A stretch of DNA of 64,000 bases, from contig JADDOH010005024.1 of assembly GCA_016648135.1 (NCBI GenBank), positions 1-64,000 on the forward strand, read 5' to 3'. Below the pieces are notes generated by a model. That model worked only from the letters and a program-made list of their open reading frames with translations, made no database searches and was not told the origin of the DNA. Source of the DNA: Agrypnia vestita (taxonomy: Eukaryota > Arthropoda > Insecta > Trichoptera > Phryganeidae). The position numbers and the translations under genes are program-made. This document shows positions 21,961 through 32,421 of the stretch, in pieces (within the stretch, counting starts at the first letter, position 1; the number at the start of each line of letters is the position of its first letter).

Positions 21961-22598
21961 CGTTGAGATGTAAACAATTGTATCAGCTTTGTCCTATACA
22001 CAGTTATACTATCAGCAAAAATGTCAGCCGCCTATGCAGTTCATTCCCTAATGAGTGTAATTTGGGAATTACAGAGTTTGCTAATGCATTAGTTCTGACA
22101 TTTCCACTGTAATAGAATTGTGCACTGTGTCTTGATTACCCCGATGGGGCATATAAGTCGATCAGACTAATAATCTGGGGGCAATCAATCAAACTATTTA
22201 CGATCCTATAAAGAAATATTAGGTCTGTTACAGTACGTCTCACAGACAAGTTCAAAAGTTGTAAATAACTAAGTAAATAATAATAATAAATAAATAATAA
22301 TAATAATAATAATTTGGCGAAGAATCTGAGAGAGCTCACTTCGTCTTCTCATATTAAAGGCCGTACAGAAATGATATCACAACTCCCTAATGTACCACGC
22401 ACCCCCACTCGTGATTGATGAATCAAGTGGGATGATTCAGGGGGTAGGCGTGTCACGTGTCCGGAGTTATTACACGTGAAACCCGAGAACTTTGGGCTAA
22501 CCGGGAGCGCTGTATCCCCCCCCCCCGTCCCGCACAGGAAATCATATACAGGAATTCATGAGTTTCTGCTAAGAGTGCTATTATACACTCGCATTATT
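21961..22598. other. Unassigned stretch with a poly-C run
   Basis: It contains a C run at about 22516-22525 and GC-richer sequence at 22380-22540. No gene or transposon end could be supported. Confidence 0.35.
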
Positions 22599-23230
22599 AT
22601 TAATACCTAATATACTAACTTAAGACGAGAAACTTCAGACCCGCGTTCTACACAAACAACACCATTAAGAAATACATTTTCAATAATAAAACTAAAACAG
22701 AACATCTAGATAATAGTGGGGTTTATAAAATTAACTGTGGGAACTGCCAATCATGCTATATAGGACAAACCGGAAGAAAAATAAAAACGCGAATAGATGA
22801 ACATTTTAAAGGGATAAAAAATTTCAATATTAATTCAGAGATGGCAGACCATGTGAGATCAGAGGGACATCACTTCAAGTATGATAACGTGGAGGTGTTG
22901 CATGTATGCAAAAAAAGGAAAGAAATTGGACATCTTGGAAAATATAGAAATTCATCTAAATAATGATAAGGCCTTAAACATACAAACAACACTTATTAAA
23001 TCCCCCCTTCTTACCATACTAGCCCCTCCCAGCAACCACTTTCACTTTCCGCCTGCCCCTCCCCCACTCCCGACAACTCCCGCCCCTATGTAGTAGATAA
23101 AATGCCTTCTAGTCTTAAGTTAGTATATTACTGAAGATGATGCAGTAAGCATCGAAAACGTTTTAATTAATTAATTTAATTAAACTGTCATTGTGTGAAG
23201 TAAACAACTTTGTGTTCTATTCATAGTTAT
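22599..23230 (+). pseudogene. Penelope-like element 3' part with GIY-YIG endonuclease domain
   Basis: The frame beginning at 22619 reads through TRNFRPAFYTNN and NSGVYKINCGNC to YIGQTGRKIKTRIDEH. GVY and YIG are the paired motifs of the GIY-YIG nuclease fold, with the conserved Arg and Glu-His that follow. That layout is typical of the C-terminal endonuclease of Penelope-like retroelements. After VLHVC an A-run frameshift moves the natural continuation (KKLDILENIEIHLNN) to another frame, so the original frame ends early at TAA 22961-22963. The reverse transcriptase part is missing. The 3' terminus carries CTGAAGA...GAAAA at 23131-23160 and then the same sequence as the right arm of the palindrome at 9425-9605. 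Confidence 0.8.
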
Positions 23231-23244
23231 TTAAAGTTATCATC

Positions 23245-23400
23245 AAGTTAGTATACAAAGATTTCGCAACTGGTAATGAAGCCTCTAAAGCCAGCTCGTA
23301 CAGGTTGCAAGCTCTGAGCCATCGTTTATGAAACTTCCATCCACTTTTTTCATATATAAATCCAGCTTCGTCTCTGTGAGACTTCTATAATTTATCCTTA
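23245..23400 (+). repeat. Dispersed repeat R1, copy 1
   Basis: AGCTTCGTCTCTGTGAGACTT and AGGTTGCAAGCTCTGAG recur in the same orientation at 62400-62500 and inverted at 58935-59050. The class is unknown. Confidence 0.5.
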
Positions 23401-23466
23401 ATTAATTAATCATCCCTCTGGGGACGAAATCCAGTAATTGTGTTCACAGAACATACTTTCATTATA

Positions 23467-23883
23467 CTGGGTATACCAGAGCTAGCAGCAGAAACTTGGC
23501 AGGTAGATTTCTGACAATGTTATGAGTCTAAAATGTTCAAGCAACCATGGCCTAATATCAATAGTTATGGAGATATGCAATATCAAAATTTGCATTTTTT
23601 TTTTCAATATTTCTGACTTATTTTCTGCAAAAAGTTGAACTATCATTACAGTATCTTATGTCGATTATGAAAAATTCATTCGCTTTAATACAAGTCGAAT
23701 AAAATGAATTTTTCATAATCGATATTAAGTTACTGTAATGATAGTTCAACTTTTTGCAAAAAATAAGTCAGAAATATTGAAAAAAAATGAAAATTTTGAT
23801 ATTGCATATCTCCATAACTATTGATATCAGGTCATGGTTGCTTGTACCGATCAAGTTTCTGCTGCTAGCTCTGGTACACCCTG
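23467..23883. mobile_element. 417-bp palindromic element (P1), with TA at both flanks
   Basis: The ends CTGGGTATACCAGAGC and GCTCTGGTACACCCTG are imperfect inverted repeats. The arms are about 200 bp and meet near 23680 (AAAATTCATTCG / CGAATAAAATGAATTTT). TA flanks both ends (23465-23466 and 23884-23885), as expected of Tc1/mariner-type insertion. Its inner arm (TCAATAGTTATGGAGATATG, then TTTCTGACTTATTTT) is shared with copies at 36254, 49674 and 56514. Those copies have a different outer end, CAGGGTTATTTGG. Confidence 0.75.
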
Positions 23884-24552
23884 TATAGTTTGGTATATTT
23901 CAATTTACCGACCATCGATCAGATACAAATCTTATATAACAGTACCGTGAGTAACCAGTTAAAAAAACCTATTCAACCAGGGTTTGTAGAGCCAATTCTG
24001 GTGAAGATGATCATGAGTATTGTGGTACACTTTTCCGATTAAGAAGAAAAAATATTTTTCATTTGTCAGGCATGTCATAGTGACAAATTGTTTTAGTACG
24101 TACTTTACACTTTTTCGGTTCATAAATTTTCGTTTAAGCTGGGTAATGTATTCATTGTAAAATATTATATTTTCCTTGACAAATAAAGACAAAGATATGA
24201 ATTGCCGCGAAAATTGCAATTTTCTCAAAATGAACAAAAAATAATACAAAGGTAAAGTTGTCATCTATCCCTAGACCACTTGGCCTCTCGTACTTGGCTG
24301 TGAAAAGGGTCACTGATCTCTGGATTCCGTTAAAGCCACAACAAAGAGAAGAAACATCAAAGAAAAGCACATTTTAACAATTTCAAATTTAATTGTTTTT
24401 TTTTTTTGGAATTCATTCTCGAAGATTTCATTGATTTATATAAATATTAAAATTTTTATTTATGTTATAATTTTATTGTAAATCGTAATATATATCTCAA
24501 GTTTCTACGTCTGGTATAAATCTTTCCATTTAATCTTCTACATCTAGTATAA
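23884..24552. other. AT-rich stretch without recognised genes
   Basis: A 101-codon minus frame at 23959-24264 has no recognisable domain. Confidence 0.35.
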
Positions 24553-24670
24553 ATCTTTCCATTTAAGAAAGGCAATCTAATTAGTATGTGTAAGCTATGC
24601 GTACGACGCACATTATTTTGTTGTGTTGGTGTTTACGGGTATAAACACCAACATAACGAAACAATGCCCG
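24553..24670. mobile_element. Hairpin MITE, copy 2 (right arm truncated)
   Basis: Same left arm as 18675-18842. The centre is the perfect palindrome TGGTGTTTACGGGTATAAAC followed by its pair ACCAACA. The right arm breaks off after AACGAAACAATG. Confidence 0.65.
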
Positions 24671-24746
24671 ATGAAAAATATCCAATCTCGTTATGCTAAA
24701 CAAGATTCTCAGCGGAGCTATTGATTCTCTCTCTCTATCTGATACA

Positions 24747-25190
24747 AATTTGCATGTTAAACACCGTATAAGAAACCCGGAGGTCTTTAGAATAAGCCAG
24801 CACACTAATAATGTCGGTTACTTTTCTCCCATCACAAGGTTGTGTCGCACATATAATTATGTTTTGTGCTGACCCTAACATTGATGCTGATATTCTTGCA
24901 GATACATTATCGTCGTTCAAAAACTCACTTATACACAACATCCATTTTCTGAACGATGACCTGAACCTATAGATCCATTAAATCAATTATTTATTTACAT
25001 ATTCTTATATGATCGCACAACATTCAAACACTAAATATATAATTCACGTAAATTTAGATGTAAAATATACTTAATTGTAAAAATACATGTTACTAGAGCG
25101 TGCCGAAGACACTTGTTATTGGGATTATGGGCATAGTCTTCATTTATAATGTTTGTACCTATTATCGTGTTAATGTCTCTAATAAATATT
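24747..25190 (+). pseudogene. LINE ORF2 C-terminus and 3' UTR
   Basis: The plus strand encodes RIRNPEVFRISQHTNNVGYF, then a block around SPITRLCRTYN, then (shifted frame) CADPNIDADILADTLSSFKN and SLIHNIHFLNDD. The Arg-x-x-Leu-Cys/Tyr-Asn block followed by a Phe-Lys helix is characteristic of the end of CR1/Jockey-type ORF2 proteins. At least one frameshift breaks it. The 3' UTR contains GGGATTATGGGCATAGTC and ends TGTCTCTAATAAAT. Related copies are at 5430 and 18843. Confidence 0.65.
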
Positions 25191-25433
25191 TTAAAAACAC
25201 AGTTAATTATAAATTTCTTGCGAACGCACAATAATGTTCTAATTCAGAAAACTTATCCCGTGTAGCGGGCTTCATTAGTTGAACCATTATGATCCTGCAC
25301 CGAGAAGTCTGAAACAAAAAATGTCAAAAGAGATGAAAATGGATGGATGCGAGAAGACTTTTTCGGATGTATATACGAATAAGTATATTTTTTTCCCCGC
25401 TCAAGGTATTGCTGGCTTCCGAAATTGTTTTTC
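25191..25433. other. Short unassigned stretch
   Basis: No feature recognised. Confidence 0.3.
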
Positions 25434-25437
25434 TTAA

Positions 25438-26344
25438 GGGGGGAGTAAGGTTAATTCGTACAAAAAAGGCATGTTTTTTGAATTTTTTGTGACGACACAG
25501 TTAAAATCTCTTTATTAAAACTAACAATACATTAAAGTATGACATTTGAAGAATATTGTGTAAAATTTTCAAGAAGAAATATTAAAAAATACGGTAATGG
25601 CAGCAATTATTCGGACGTGTCTCGGAAAAAAGTAGAATTGCGGTGTCCATCATAACTTGGTGCTAGATCATCTGAAATCAAAAAATCAAAGTTCATTCGT
25701 TAGATAATAGGTTTTGCAAGGTAACGCTGGGGGGATTTTGAAATTTCAATTTTTCAATTTTTTGGAACACTTTGAAGGGAAAAACGCGATTTTTTGCGAA
25801 AAATATCGACTAATTTGTTATTAAAAAATAAAAATTAATAACAAATTTGAAAAAAAGTCTCCAGCGTTACCTTGTAAATTATGTACAGAAATAGTGTTCA
25901 AAATTTCAAAAGGATTGGTGCAGTAGTTTTGAAGTTATGATGGACACCGACTTTGAAAACGTGAGATGTGGGGAAAACGGTTTAAAGTTTTACACACTGT
26001 AAAATTCAAAATAAAACTCAACACTTATTTTACACTTACACAAAATCGTCGATGCCATGTTCACACAGCAAAGAGCCTTCATCATCAGCATCTTTTTGTC
26101 CTTGTCTATGCAAAACTCTTCCAATACAATAGCACGTCCGGTCTCCTCAGGTGAGCGCGTCTCTTAGCTGCCCGAGCAGGTATAGAAAACAGTCTGAGTA
26201 TCGCTCAAATGTTCATAATTTCGTCAATTTTGCTCCGATTGACTTGAAATTTCGACACAATATTTTTGCGATGTTATACATTCATTTAAAAAATTAAAAA
26301 TAAAATGCAAAAAAAAAAAAAGTTAAAAACCTTACCCCCCCCCC
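25438..26344. mobile_element. TTAA-flanked 907-bp element with G-run ends
   Basis: TTAA flanks both ends (25434-25437 and 26345-26348). The ends are inverted repeats: GGGGGGAGTAAGGTTAA on the left, AAAACCTTACCCCCCCCCC on the right. Internally, GGTGTCCATCATAACTT (25642) pairs with AAGTTATGATGGACACC (25932), and AAGGTAACGCTGG (25719) pairs with CCAGCGTTACCTT (25861). TTAA duplication is the hallmark of piggyBac-type insertion, but I see no transposase and the ends do not look like classical piggyBac ends. Confidence 0.65.
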
Positions 26345-26349
26345 TTAAG

Positions 26350-27459
26350 ACAGTAACATCCTTTTAATGGAAATAAACTAACGCAGTAGTTATAATGCTT
26401 CTGCAGAATGTAGGTCAACATTTCTTTCAAATACCTATTGATTTTAGGATATCTCGATGAAATACAATACATATTGTAAGGAGGCTAAAAAGAATCACGC
26501 ACTCATGTCAAGTGACAGTTGTTTGAAATGATTACAATACTACCGAAGATTCCAGAACGGCCTAGCATAATCTACGGCTTACGAGAAACATCTCCAAAAG
26601 TCTAGAAACTAAATAATAAAAATAATTACTTCTTATGTGCGCAGTAAAATAATAGTTTAAAAATAATACACATTTGCGCAAATATATTTGTATAAAATTA
26701 ATTATCCAGATGAGTTTATAATCTTCACACATTATAGAAAAATTAGAGGAAACGTTGGTGGGAACTGTTAATGGAAATAAATTCAGTCACAAAATTCTAA
26801 AGAATTCAATAAAACAATTTATTTCATTTGTTACTCCCTTTCTTTTAACTCGTAGCATCTGTTTGCTTGATTGACGAAAAAACTTTGGATCGATTTTTAA
26901 CCCTTTTCCCGTGATCAAACCAAGCTGAAACTTTGCAAGCAGACTCGTGGTGACGATCAAAAAGATCTATCAAATTTTGGTTAAAAAAATGATAATTATA
27001 GTATAATTTTTAGAAATATTTAATGTTTTTTTCATGCAATTAAGTAAGTGGTATGTAGAGACTGCGACGCATCTGGTAGACACGAAACCTGATAAAATAA
27101 GAAAGCGAGTAAAATAAAAACTTGGTTTTTATAGGTTAGTTTTTTTACATTTGGAATACACTTTTTACGTAACTTAATATTAATATGTTTTAATATTTAA
27201 TACAGTGCAATTATTTTTAATTTATTATTACGGTAAATGTATAAAATGATAAAAATAAACAGAGTTATAAAATTTTCTCCCCTTGCACGGGAGTTTCCCA
27301 GTAGAAGAGGCAAATACAATAAACAAATCAAAGAAAATTCGGCATCTACTCTGTGGTTAAATTAATAAATTTAAAATAATTAGTTAAATTTAATTTTAAA
27401 TAAAATAGTTTGTAATTAATAAATGCATAGTTTTTACGCACGTTATTTTTTTATTCAAC
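26350..27459. other. AT-rich stretch without recognised genes
   Basis: Nothing supportable was found on either strand. Confidence 0.35.
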
Positions 27460-27548
27460 GATTTAACGGCCGAAGAGGCCCAATTGCAGGAACAAAACAC
27501 GTTACTCAGATAAACACGTTAAACAAAATACTCAGCTTAAGAAAATAA
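27460..27548 (-). repeat. tRNA-derived SINE, family 2, 3' fragment
   Basis: The minus strand reads AAGCTGAGTATTTTG, then CAATTGGGCCTCTTCGGCCG and TTAAATCG. This matches the terminal block of the copy at 4408. The tRNA-like head is absent. Confidence 0.6.
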
Positions 27549-27910
27549 ATCAAACTCGTTATATATATGATAAATACCTCGTTATATGTATGATATATAA
27601 CTAAGAATCTTTAAACGAAGATAAACTATGGATGTAAATGAGCACCATGTACTACCACCAATAACTTGTCCTGATCTGATGAGATTGTGGATAACCATGG
27701 TGATAATAATCACTCGGTTCAGTATATTTGATTTTTTGTAACCACGTATTTTTATTTTTTTATTGTTTACTTATCATTTATACCACTTACCAAAGTATAA
27801 AATTGATACTTCACTTGTCGATGAGAGATTTTGATTCTCTCGAATCTACATAGTAGTAAAATAATAAAATCAAAATATATATATAGACTATATATATATA
27901 TGATAATATA

Positions 27911-28401
27911 TATAAAGGAAACCCGTGTTTCCCTACCCGCCAAGTTTTCTCCACAGCCAGCCACAAACACCCACCGGTGGTTATGGTGGTGGATAGCCCT
28001 TGGTGTCACATCGAAAATATGCGAGTTTGGTAGGGGTAGCTGTACGTGGGTGGGAGTGGGTGACGAAAATGTGCTTTCTAGCACATTGTTTCATTATGGG
28101 AAGGCCGCAAATGCTTCAGAATGTTTCAAAATAGGCGCGCCAACTGTGTCGGTGAGTCTATAAGGTTCCGGAAAAAACCTGCTCTAGAAAGTTCTGGAAG
28201 CAGAAGATTCTAGAAAATTCACGATTAAGGTTCTTAACTGAGTGGCGAAATGTGTCGGTGTGTCTAGAAGGTTGCTGTATATTCGATAAATTTCTTGAAA
28301 GTTCTGGAAGGAGAATATTCTAGAAGGTTCGCGAAAGTTCTATGACGATCCAAACAGTGTACTAAAAATCTACGCGTGCGAAGCCGCGCGGGCACAGCTA
28401 G
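27911..28401 (+). mobile_element. Non-autonomous Helitron, family A, with heat-shock-element arrays (copy 2)
   Basis: This copy is collinear with 15231-15715. It has GGAAACCCGTGTTTCCCTA near the left, GGTGGTTATGGTGGTGGATA in the middle and the GC hairpin plus CTAG at 28398-28401 on the right. It is preceded by a (TA)n tract like the other copy. Substitutions scattered along it show that the two copies diverged after insertion. No protein is encoded; minus- and plus-strand open frames of about 105 codons are incidental. Confidence 0.75.
28166..28340. promoter_or_regulatory. Heat-shock-factor pentamer array, second copy
   Basis: Phased runs occur at 28166-28173 (2 units), 28187-28199 (3), 28203-28220 (4), 28292-28309 (4) and 28313-28340 (6 units: 28313, 28318, 28323, 28328, 28333, 28338). 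The six-unit run here lies at the right-hand array, where the other copy has five. In the middle array this copy has four units where the other has six. Confidence 0.7.
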
Positions 28402-28589
28402 TAATATTTTAAAAATTCTGAAAAGATAACATAGTAAATATAATCATTTTAATAATCTATCATTATGATTCTCTACAGTTTAAACGACAAATACATAAAT
28501 ATTATATTTATAGGTTACTTTCATTTTTTCGCGTTCCTGCACCTTTGTAGAGTATTTTTCTCTAAGAAGAGACTTCGCGTCATATCTTC

Positions 28590-28830
28590 CAGACTTGTCC
28601 CCACATCAGACCTTGGAAAAGAAATCTCCCGCGCGCGAGCTCGCTGCCAGATATATAGACCTCAGGCAACCCCCACTCCGGAGGGCAGAGCACCGGCCAA
28701 TAGAACGTCGTACCTCAGTTTCCTCCGCCAATCCAGCGCGTTCTAGCGCACTTCCAGATCTGCCAGGGGAATTTGCACCTTACCGACCGTCATTCTTCCG
28801 CGGGCCTCCGGGCCGCTCTCTCGCATAGTA
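28590..28830. other. CpG-rich island of unknown role
   Basis: The G+C and CpG content rises sharply (CCCGCGCGCGAGCTCG, then GGCCAATAGAACG with a CCAAT box). Frames of 77-93 codons are open here but lack recognisable domains. It could be a promoter or a GC-rich repeat; a gene cannot be supported. Confidence 0.3.
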
Positions 28831-28904
28831 ATTTTTCTGCGTCTTTCAAGCGATTTATCTATTATTGATTTGTTTTACTATTGCTGATTTGTACATGTAC
28901 TAAG

Positions 28905-29600
28905 TACTTGTTCAGACACAGCGGGAACCGCGCAGTTTCAGAATCGCGTGGGATCCGCGCGGGTCTTATTTACGTAGGTTTGTATGTGATCGTTCAGACA
29001 CAACCGCGCTGTTAGTCAAACCGCGCGGTGCCCGCATCCAACCGCCAGAAAGTAGACTCGCGCAGCGTTCGCGCGATCTTATTACTATGGAACCTTTCGG
29101 GAGCGTTCAGTTGCGTTGCGTGCACCGCGCGGTTCCCATGTCACAACAGGAGCACGCGTGGATTATATTCTCTTTTCTATGGTTATGGATCGCTTTGACA
29201 CTGAACTTTTTATTGATGAAGTGGAGAAAAGACCTGTAATAGTGTGAGGATTACTCAAATATGCCAAGAACCAAGCTTGGCAGGAGTTGGTGGAGATATT
29301 TGGAAATGGTGGAAAAAAAGAGTATTTTAGAGAAGTTGGTATTTATTCACCAAAAATGAATTGACAGAATGATATTTATGTGTCTTGCCATGGAACACGG
29401 CCGTCGTTAACAAAGTAATGAGCGAATATATCTCTGATATTCAAAGATGGAGAACGGCACTGGAGCTGTCAAACTGACGTTTATTTTCGCACGCACAAAT
29501 CGCTTACTAACCGCGGCTGTGTGAACACACGCGCGGCGTGTTTTGAAACGCGCGATTTGCAATCGCACGTTTCCCGCCTGTCTGAACAAGCACTTATTAA
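28905..29600. mobile_element. Internally deleted PIF/Harbinger-like transposon
   Basis: The left end, AGTACTTGTTCAGACACAGC, and the right end, GCCTGTCTGAACAAGCACTT, are inverted repeats with CpG-rich continuations (GGGAACCGCGC / GCACGTTTCCC). The interior still encodes MDRFDTELFIDEVEKRPVI, then YAKNQAWQELVEIFGN, which resembles a MADF DNA-binding domain such as those carried by the accessory protein of PIF/Harbinger transposons. Stop codons break it and no DDE transposase is present. The flanking TAA/TTA trinucleotides do not form an exact direct repeat. Confidence 0.5.
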
Positions 29601-30539
29601 ATACATTTATTACATTTATTAAATACTATACAATTTGTTCTAAAGATAAAACGCACCTCCAAGCAATATTCTAGCTTTTTCTTTATGACTGTGAATCAGG
29701 GATACAAAGATGCAGTTACCCAAGCACAGAAGCGACCAAACCTTGAGGTTTATGTAAATTGGAAAGTTTTTCGTTTAAGTTTTTAGATTTTTTAGACTTA
29801 AAAGTGAGATTGTTTTTTGTAAAAGAGGTAACAAAACTTTGATAGCATCGAGAGTGGCGTAAATGTTGAATTTAATCTCATGAATAAACATTTTTCGTGT
29901 CATTTATGATAGATCGGTGTGTTGACTTTTTGCGACCCACGCTAAGGGTTTTGATATGCATATTAGATGAATAATATAAGGAAAATTAATGGAATAATTA
30001 TGTAACACGGTACCAATCTGTTGTAGCGGTCTATTTTTAAATGAAAGGGGGAAGTTTACGTTTGCAAAAATTTATATTATTTAAAAGTATTATATTATCA
30101 CTTATTTTGGTACAGAATTGTATAATGAATATAAACTTAATATATAAAAAAAAAACCTTCAACAAATTCAAAAAAGAATGTGATAATTTTTTATTTTTTT
30201 TCAAAATAAGTACCTACATTATATTATATGTTATGCTTCAGTTATATTTCAAAGAACATGACTAAAAATTTATAAATACTTGTAGTTGATGAAACATTGG
30301 TAAGTACCTACCTATTAAAATTATGTTATTCTGCTGAGCCCAAGAATTCTTTCTTCAGCGGAGAAATACATATTTGTCATTACTACAAAAGGCTATGACA
30401 AAAATACATTTTTGTCATAGCCTTAAAATGTAGTGTAATTATGTCATTAATAATTTGTAAATAGAATAATATTTTAAGCATCTTGTAATAAGCCGATAAT
30501 ATACCACTGAGGACAAATAAAATTTATTTTAATTTAAAC
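29601..30539. other. AT-rich stretch without recognised genes
   Basis: It contains a short inverted repeat around 30375-30425 (AAGGCTATGACAAAAATA and its complement). Open frames here are Lys/Ile/Phe-rich and unconvincing. Confidence 0.4.
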
Positions 30540-30650
30540 TAAATTGAACTTTGTAACGCACAAACGTTGAGTTAATTCAACACTCTATAGTTTCGAGAGG
30601 AGTAGTCCCTCTCATAATCATATGTAATTTATAACTAACCTAAATATAGA
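30540..30650 (-). repeat. Penelope-like terminal fragment with degraded hammerhead-like motif
   Basis: CTAAATTGAACTTTGTAACG, a TCGAGAGGAGTAGTCCCTCTC stem and TAATTTATAACTAACCTAAAT match the inverted terminus at 39236-39345. Confidence 0.55.
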
Positions 30651-30917
30651 AATTACTAAAATATTTGAGTAGAGTAACGGGTCGCGGAACAGTGGGGGTG
30701 ATTTGATAGTTGAATATAACAATGTTATTCGTATACCTCAATAATCGGGCGGCGAGTTGGCTACACAAATTTTGACAACTATAAAATAAATATCATGAGT
30801 ATTAAATTATAGTTACATGCCGCAATAGGCTATTACGGTTTACCATAGATATTAAAATATCAATTATGGAAGTAATGGAAGGTCACCTTTATCATAATGC
30901 CATAGTTATTTTATGAA

Positions 30918-31148
30918 ATGAAACCAGAAATTTATGGAAGAAAAAGATCGATTGTAACATTGCTAAACCGATATTTCAATCTACCTTACTTTCTAGATTG
31001 TCAAATAAAGCCTAGAATTGGTAAACATAATGAAAATAGACTAAATGTGGTGGAAATGCGGTATTTTAGGAGCACGTGTGGACAATCTGTGTTTGATAGA
31101 GTGAGGAATGAACAAATTAGAAGTGAATTAATTGATTTTGTAGCGTAG
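30918..31148 (+). pseudogene. LINE reverse transcriptase fragment
   Basis: The plus frame encodes ENRLNVVEMRYFRSTCGQSV followed by FDRVRNEQIRSEL. This is the conserved block after the polymerase domain of an insect LINE ORF2 (normally EsR-x-NaVEMrfLRs-x-CG). The flanking sequence carries no further domain, so this is a short remnant. Confidence 0.7.
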
Positions 31149-31232
31149 TAGGTAGAATAAATATAGGATCGCTGAGATGTTTTGCCATGTGGTGCGTATT
31201 TAAGCGAGGAATGGATGGTAAAAATATGTTTA

Positions 31233-31415
31233 GAGTAGCTTATTGGTGTAGTGGTCACGATGCTCGCCTAGTGATCTGGTGGTCGGTGGTTCGAACTCCA
31301 TTCCAGGACACCAGCAAGTTAGTCCTATTTTCATAGCACAAGTGTTTAACTGAGTTTAAAAATAGTAAGAATATTGATGTGACACGTATTCCGTATTCGC
31401 ATATCTAATTAAAAT
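31233..31415 (+). repeat. tRNA-derived SINE, family 1, head type B
   Basis: It begins GAGTAGCTTATTGGTG, has the B-box GGTGGTTCGAACTCCATTCC, the shared body TTAGTCCTATTTTCATAGC and ends near TATTCGCATATCTAATTAAA. It is the best preserved type-B head. Confidence 0.8.
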
Positions 31416-31477
31416 ATACAGTGTCCGGTAAGCGGTGTCTAAAATAACAATATTTTATTAATTAAAAATAACTTGAA

Positions 31478-31625
31478 ATCTGGTTAAAGGTATAGGAGAA
31501 TCCTGCTTCAGACATGGAATATATCAATACCAAAGCGATATATTCAGATATCGATATATAGATGATCCTGCATACTGGAATGTGAAACAATCTATGTTGA
31601 CGATGTCTAAGGTAATTATCAGGAA
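31478..31625. repeat. Dispersed repeat R2, copy 1
   Basis: GGTATAGGAGAATCCTGCTTC and TGGAATGTGAAACAATCTATG recur at 53283-53435. The 53-kb copy runs on into AATAAAGATTTTATTT, so R2 may be a LINE 3' region. Confidence 0.5.
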
Positions 31626-32251
31626 CATACAAACCAATGCTCCGCATAATATTAGGGTTGTCGTTCGTACCAAAAAATGGCAGCCATTTTAATTTTTATA
31701 TTACCGAAGCATTGGCGCGTGGGTCAATTTACTAATATCTACCCGTGAAGAGGTCCTATAAATATCAAAGTGGTCTCATTTGTAAAACAAAAAAAATAAG
31801 GATCAATATAACGATAAGTATGTCACCAAAATTAAAAAAAAAACGCCAAAAATAATTGTTAAAAAAACAAAAAAGGACAGCAGGAGCATAGGGCATACAA
31901 GACCTGGCAATCATGCTATTGGAAGATCACCAATCGAAGACCAATCAAAGCAAAAGTGGATTGTTAGGATAGAAGCATTTGGCGTTGTATCCTCCCTGCT
32001 TACCCCTGATAAGAGTTTTTATGTTGGGAAGAGTCAGGCCCGGAAATGCACCTATTCTTTCTAGACCGTACCTACACCGAAAAAATTCATAATACATAAA
32101 AGTAAATTGTATTATAAATAAAGATATTTTATAATATTTGACGGATGGACGTTTTATTGTCTGCAATTAAATTCTCACAAAATTTGCAACGGGCAGGAGT
32201 TTACCAAGAATAAAGATTTATTTAGAATATTTTTTTATTTTTTTTATTTAT

Positions 32252-32421
32252 TTTTTTTTTAAAAAAAATAGAGATGTGAACACGGAATACGTGTCACATC
32301 AATATTCTTACTATTTTCAAACTAAGCTAAGCGCTTGTACTATGAAAATAGGACTAACTTGCTAGTCTGGAGTGAGGATCGAACCCGCAACCTTTGGATC
32401 ACGAGGCCAGTGTCCTAACCA
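32252..32421 (-). repeat. tRNA-derived SINE, family 1, head type A, 5' truncated
   Basis: Long A/T tail at 32231-32270, an intact body, and a B box GGTTCGATCCTCACTCC on the minus strand. The copy stops within the A-box side at about 32421 instead of reaching GAGTAGC. Confidence 0.8.

Noticed and set aside
25438..26344. piggyBac transposon proper
   Set aside because: TTAA borders fit, but no transposase fragment is visible and the G-run ends are not the classical piggyBac ends.
28465..28828. Overlapping 93- and 77-codon frames
   Set aside because: GC-driven openness only; no motif and no splice sites that fit.
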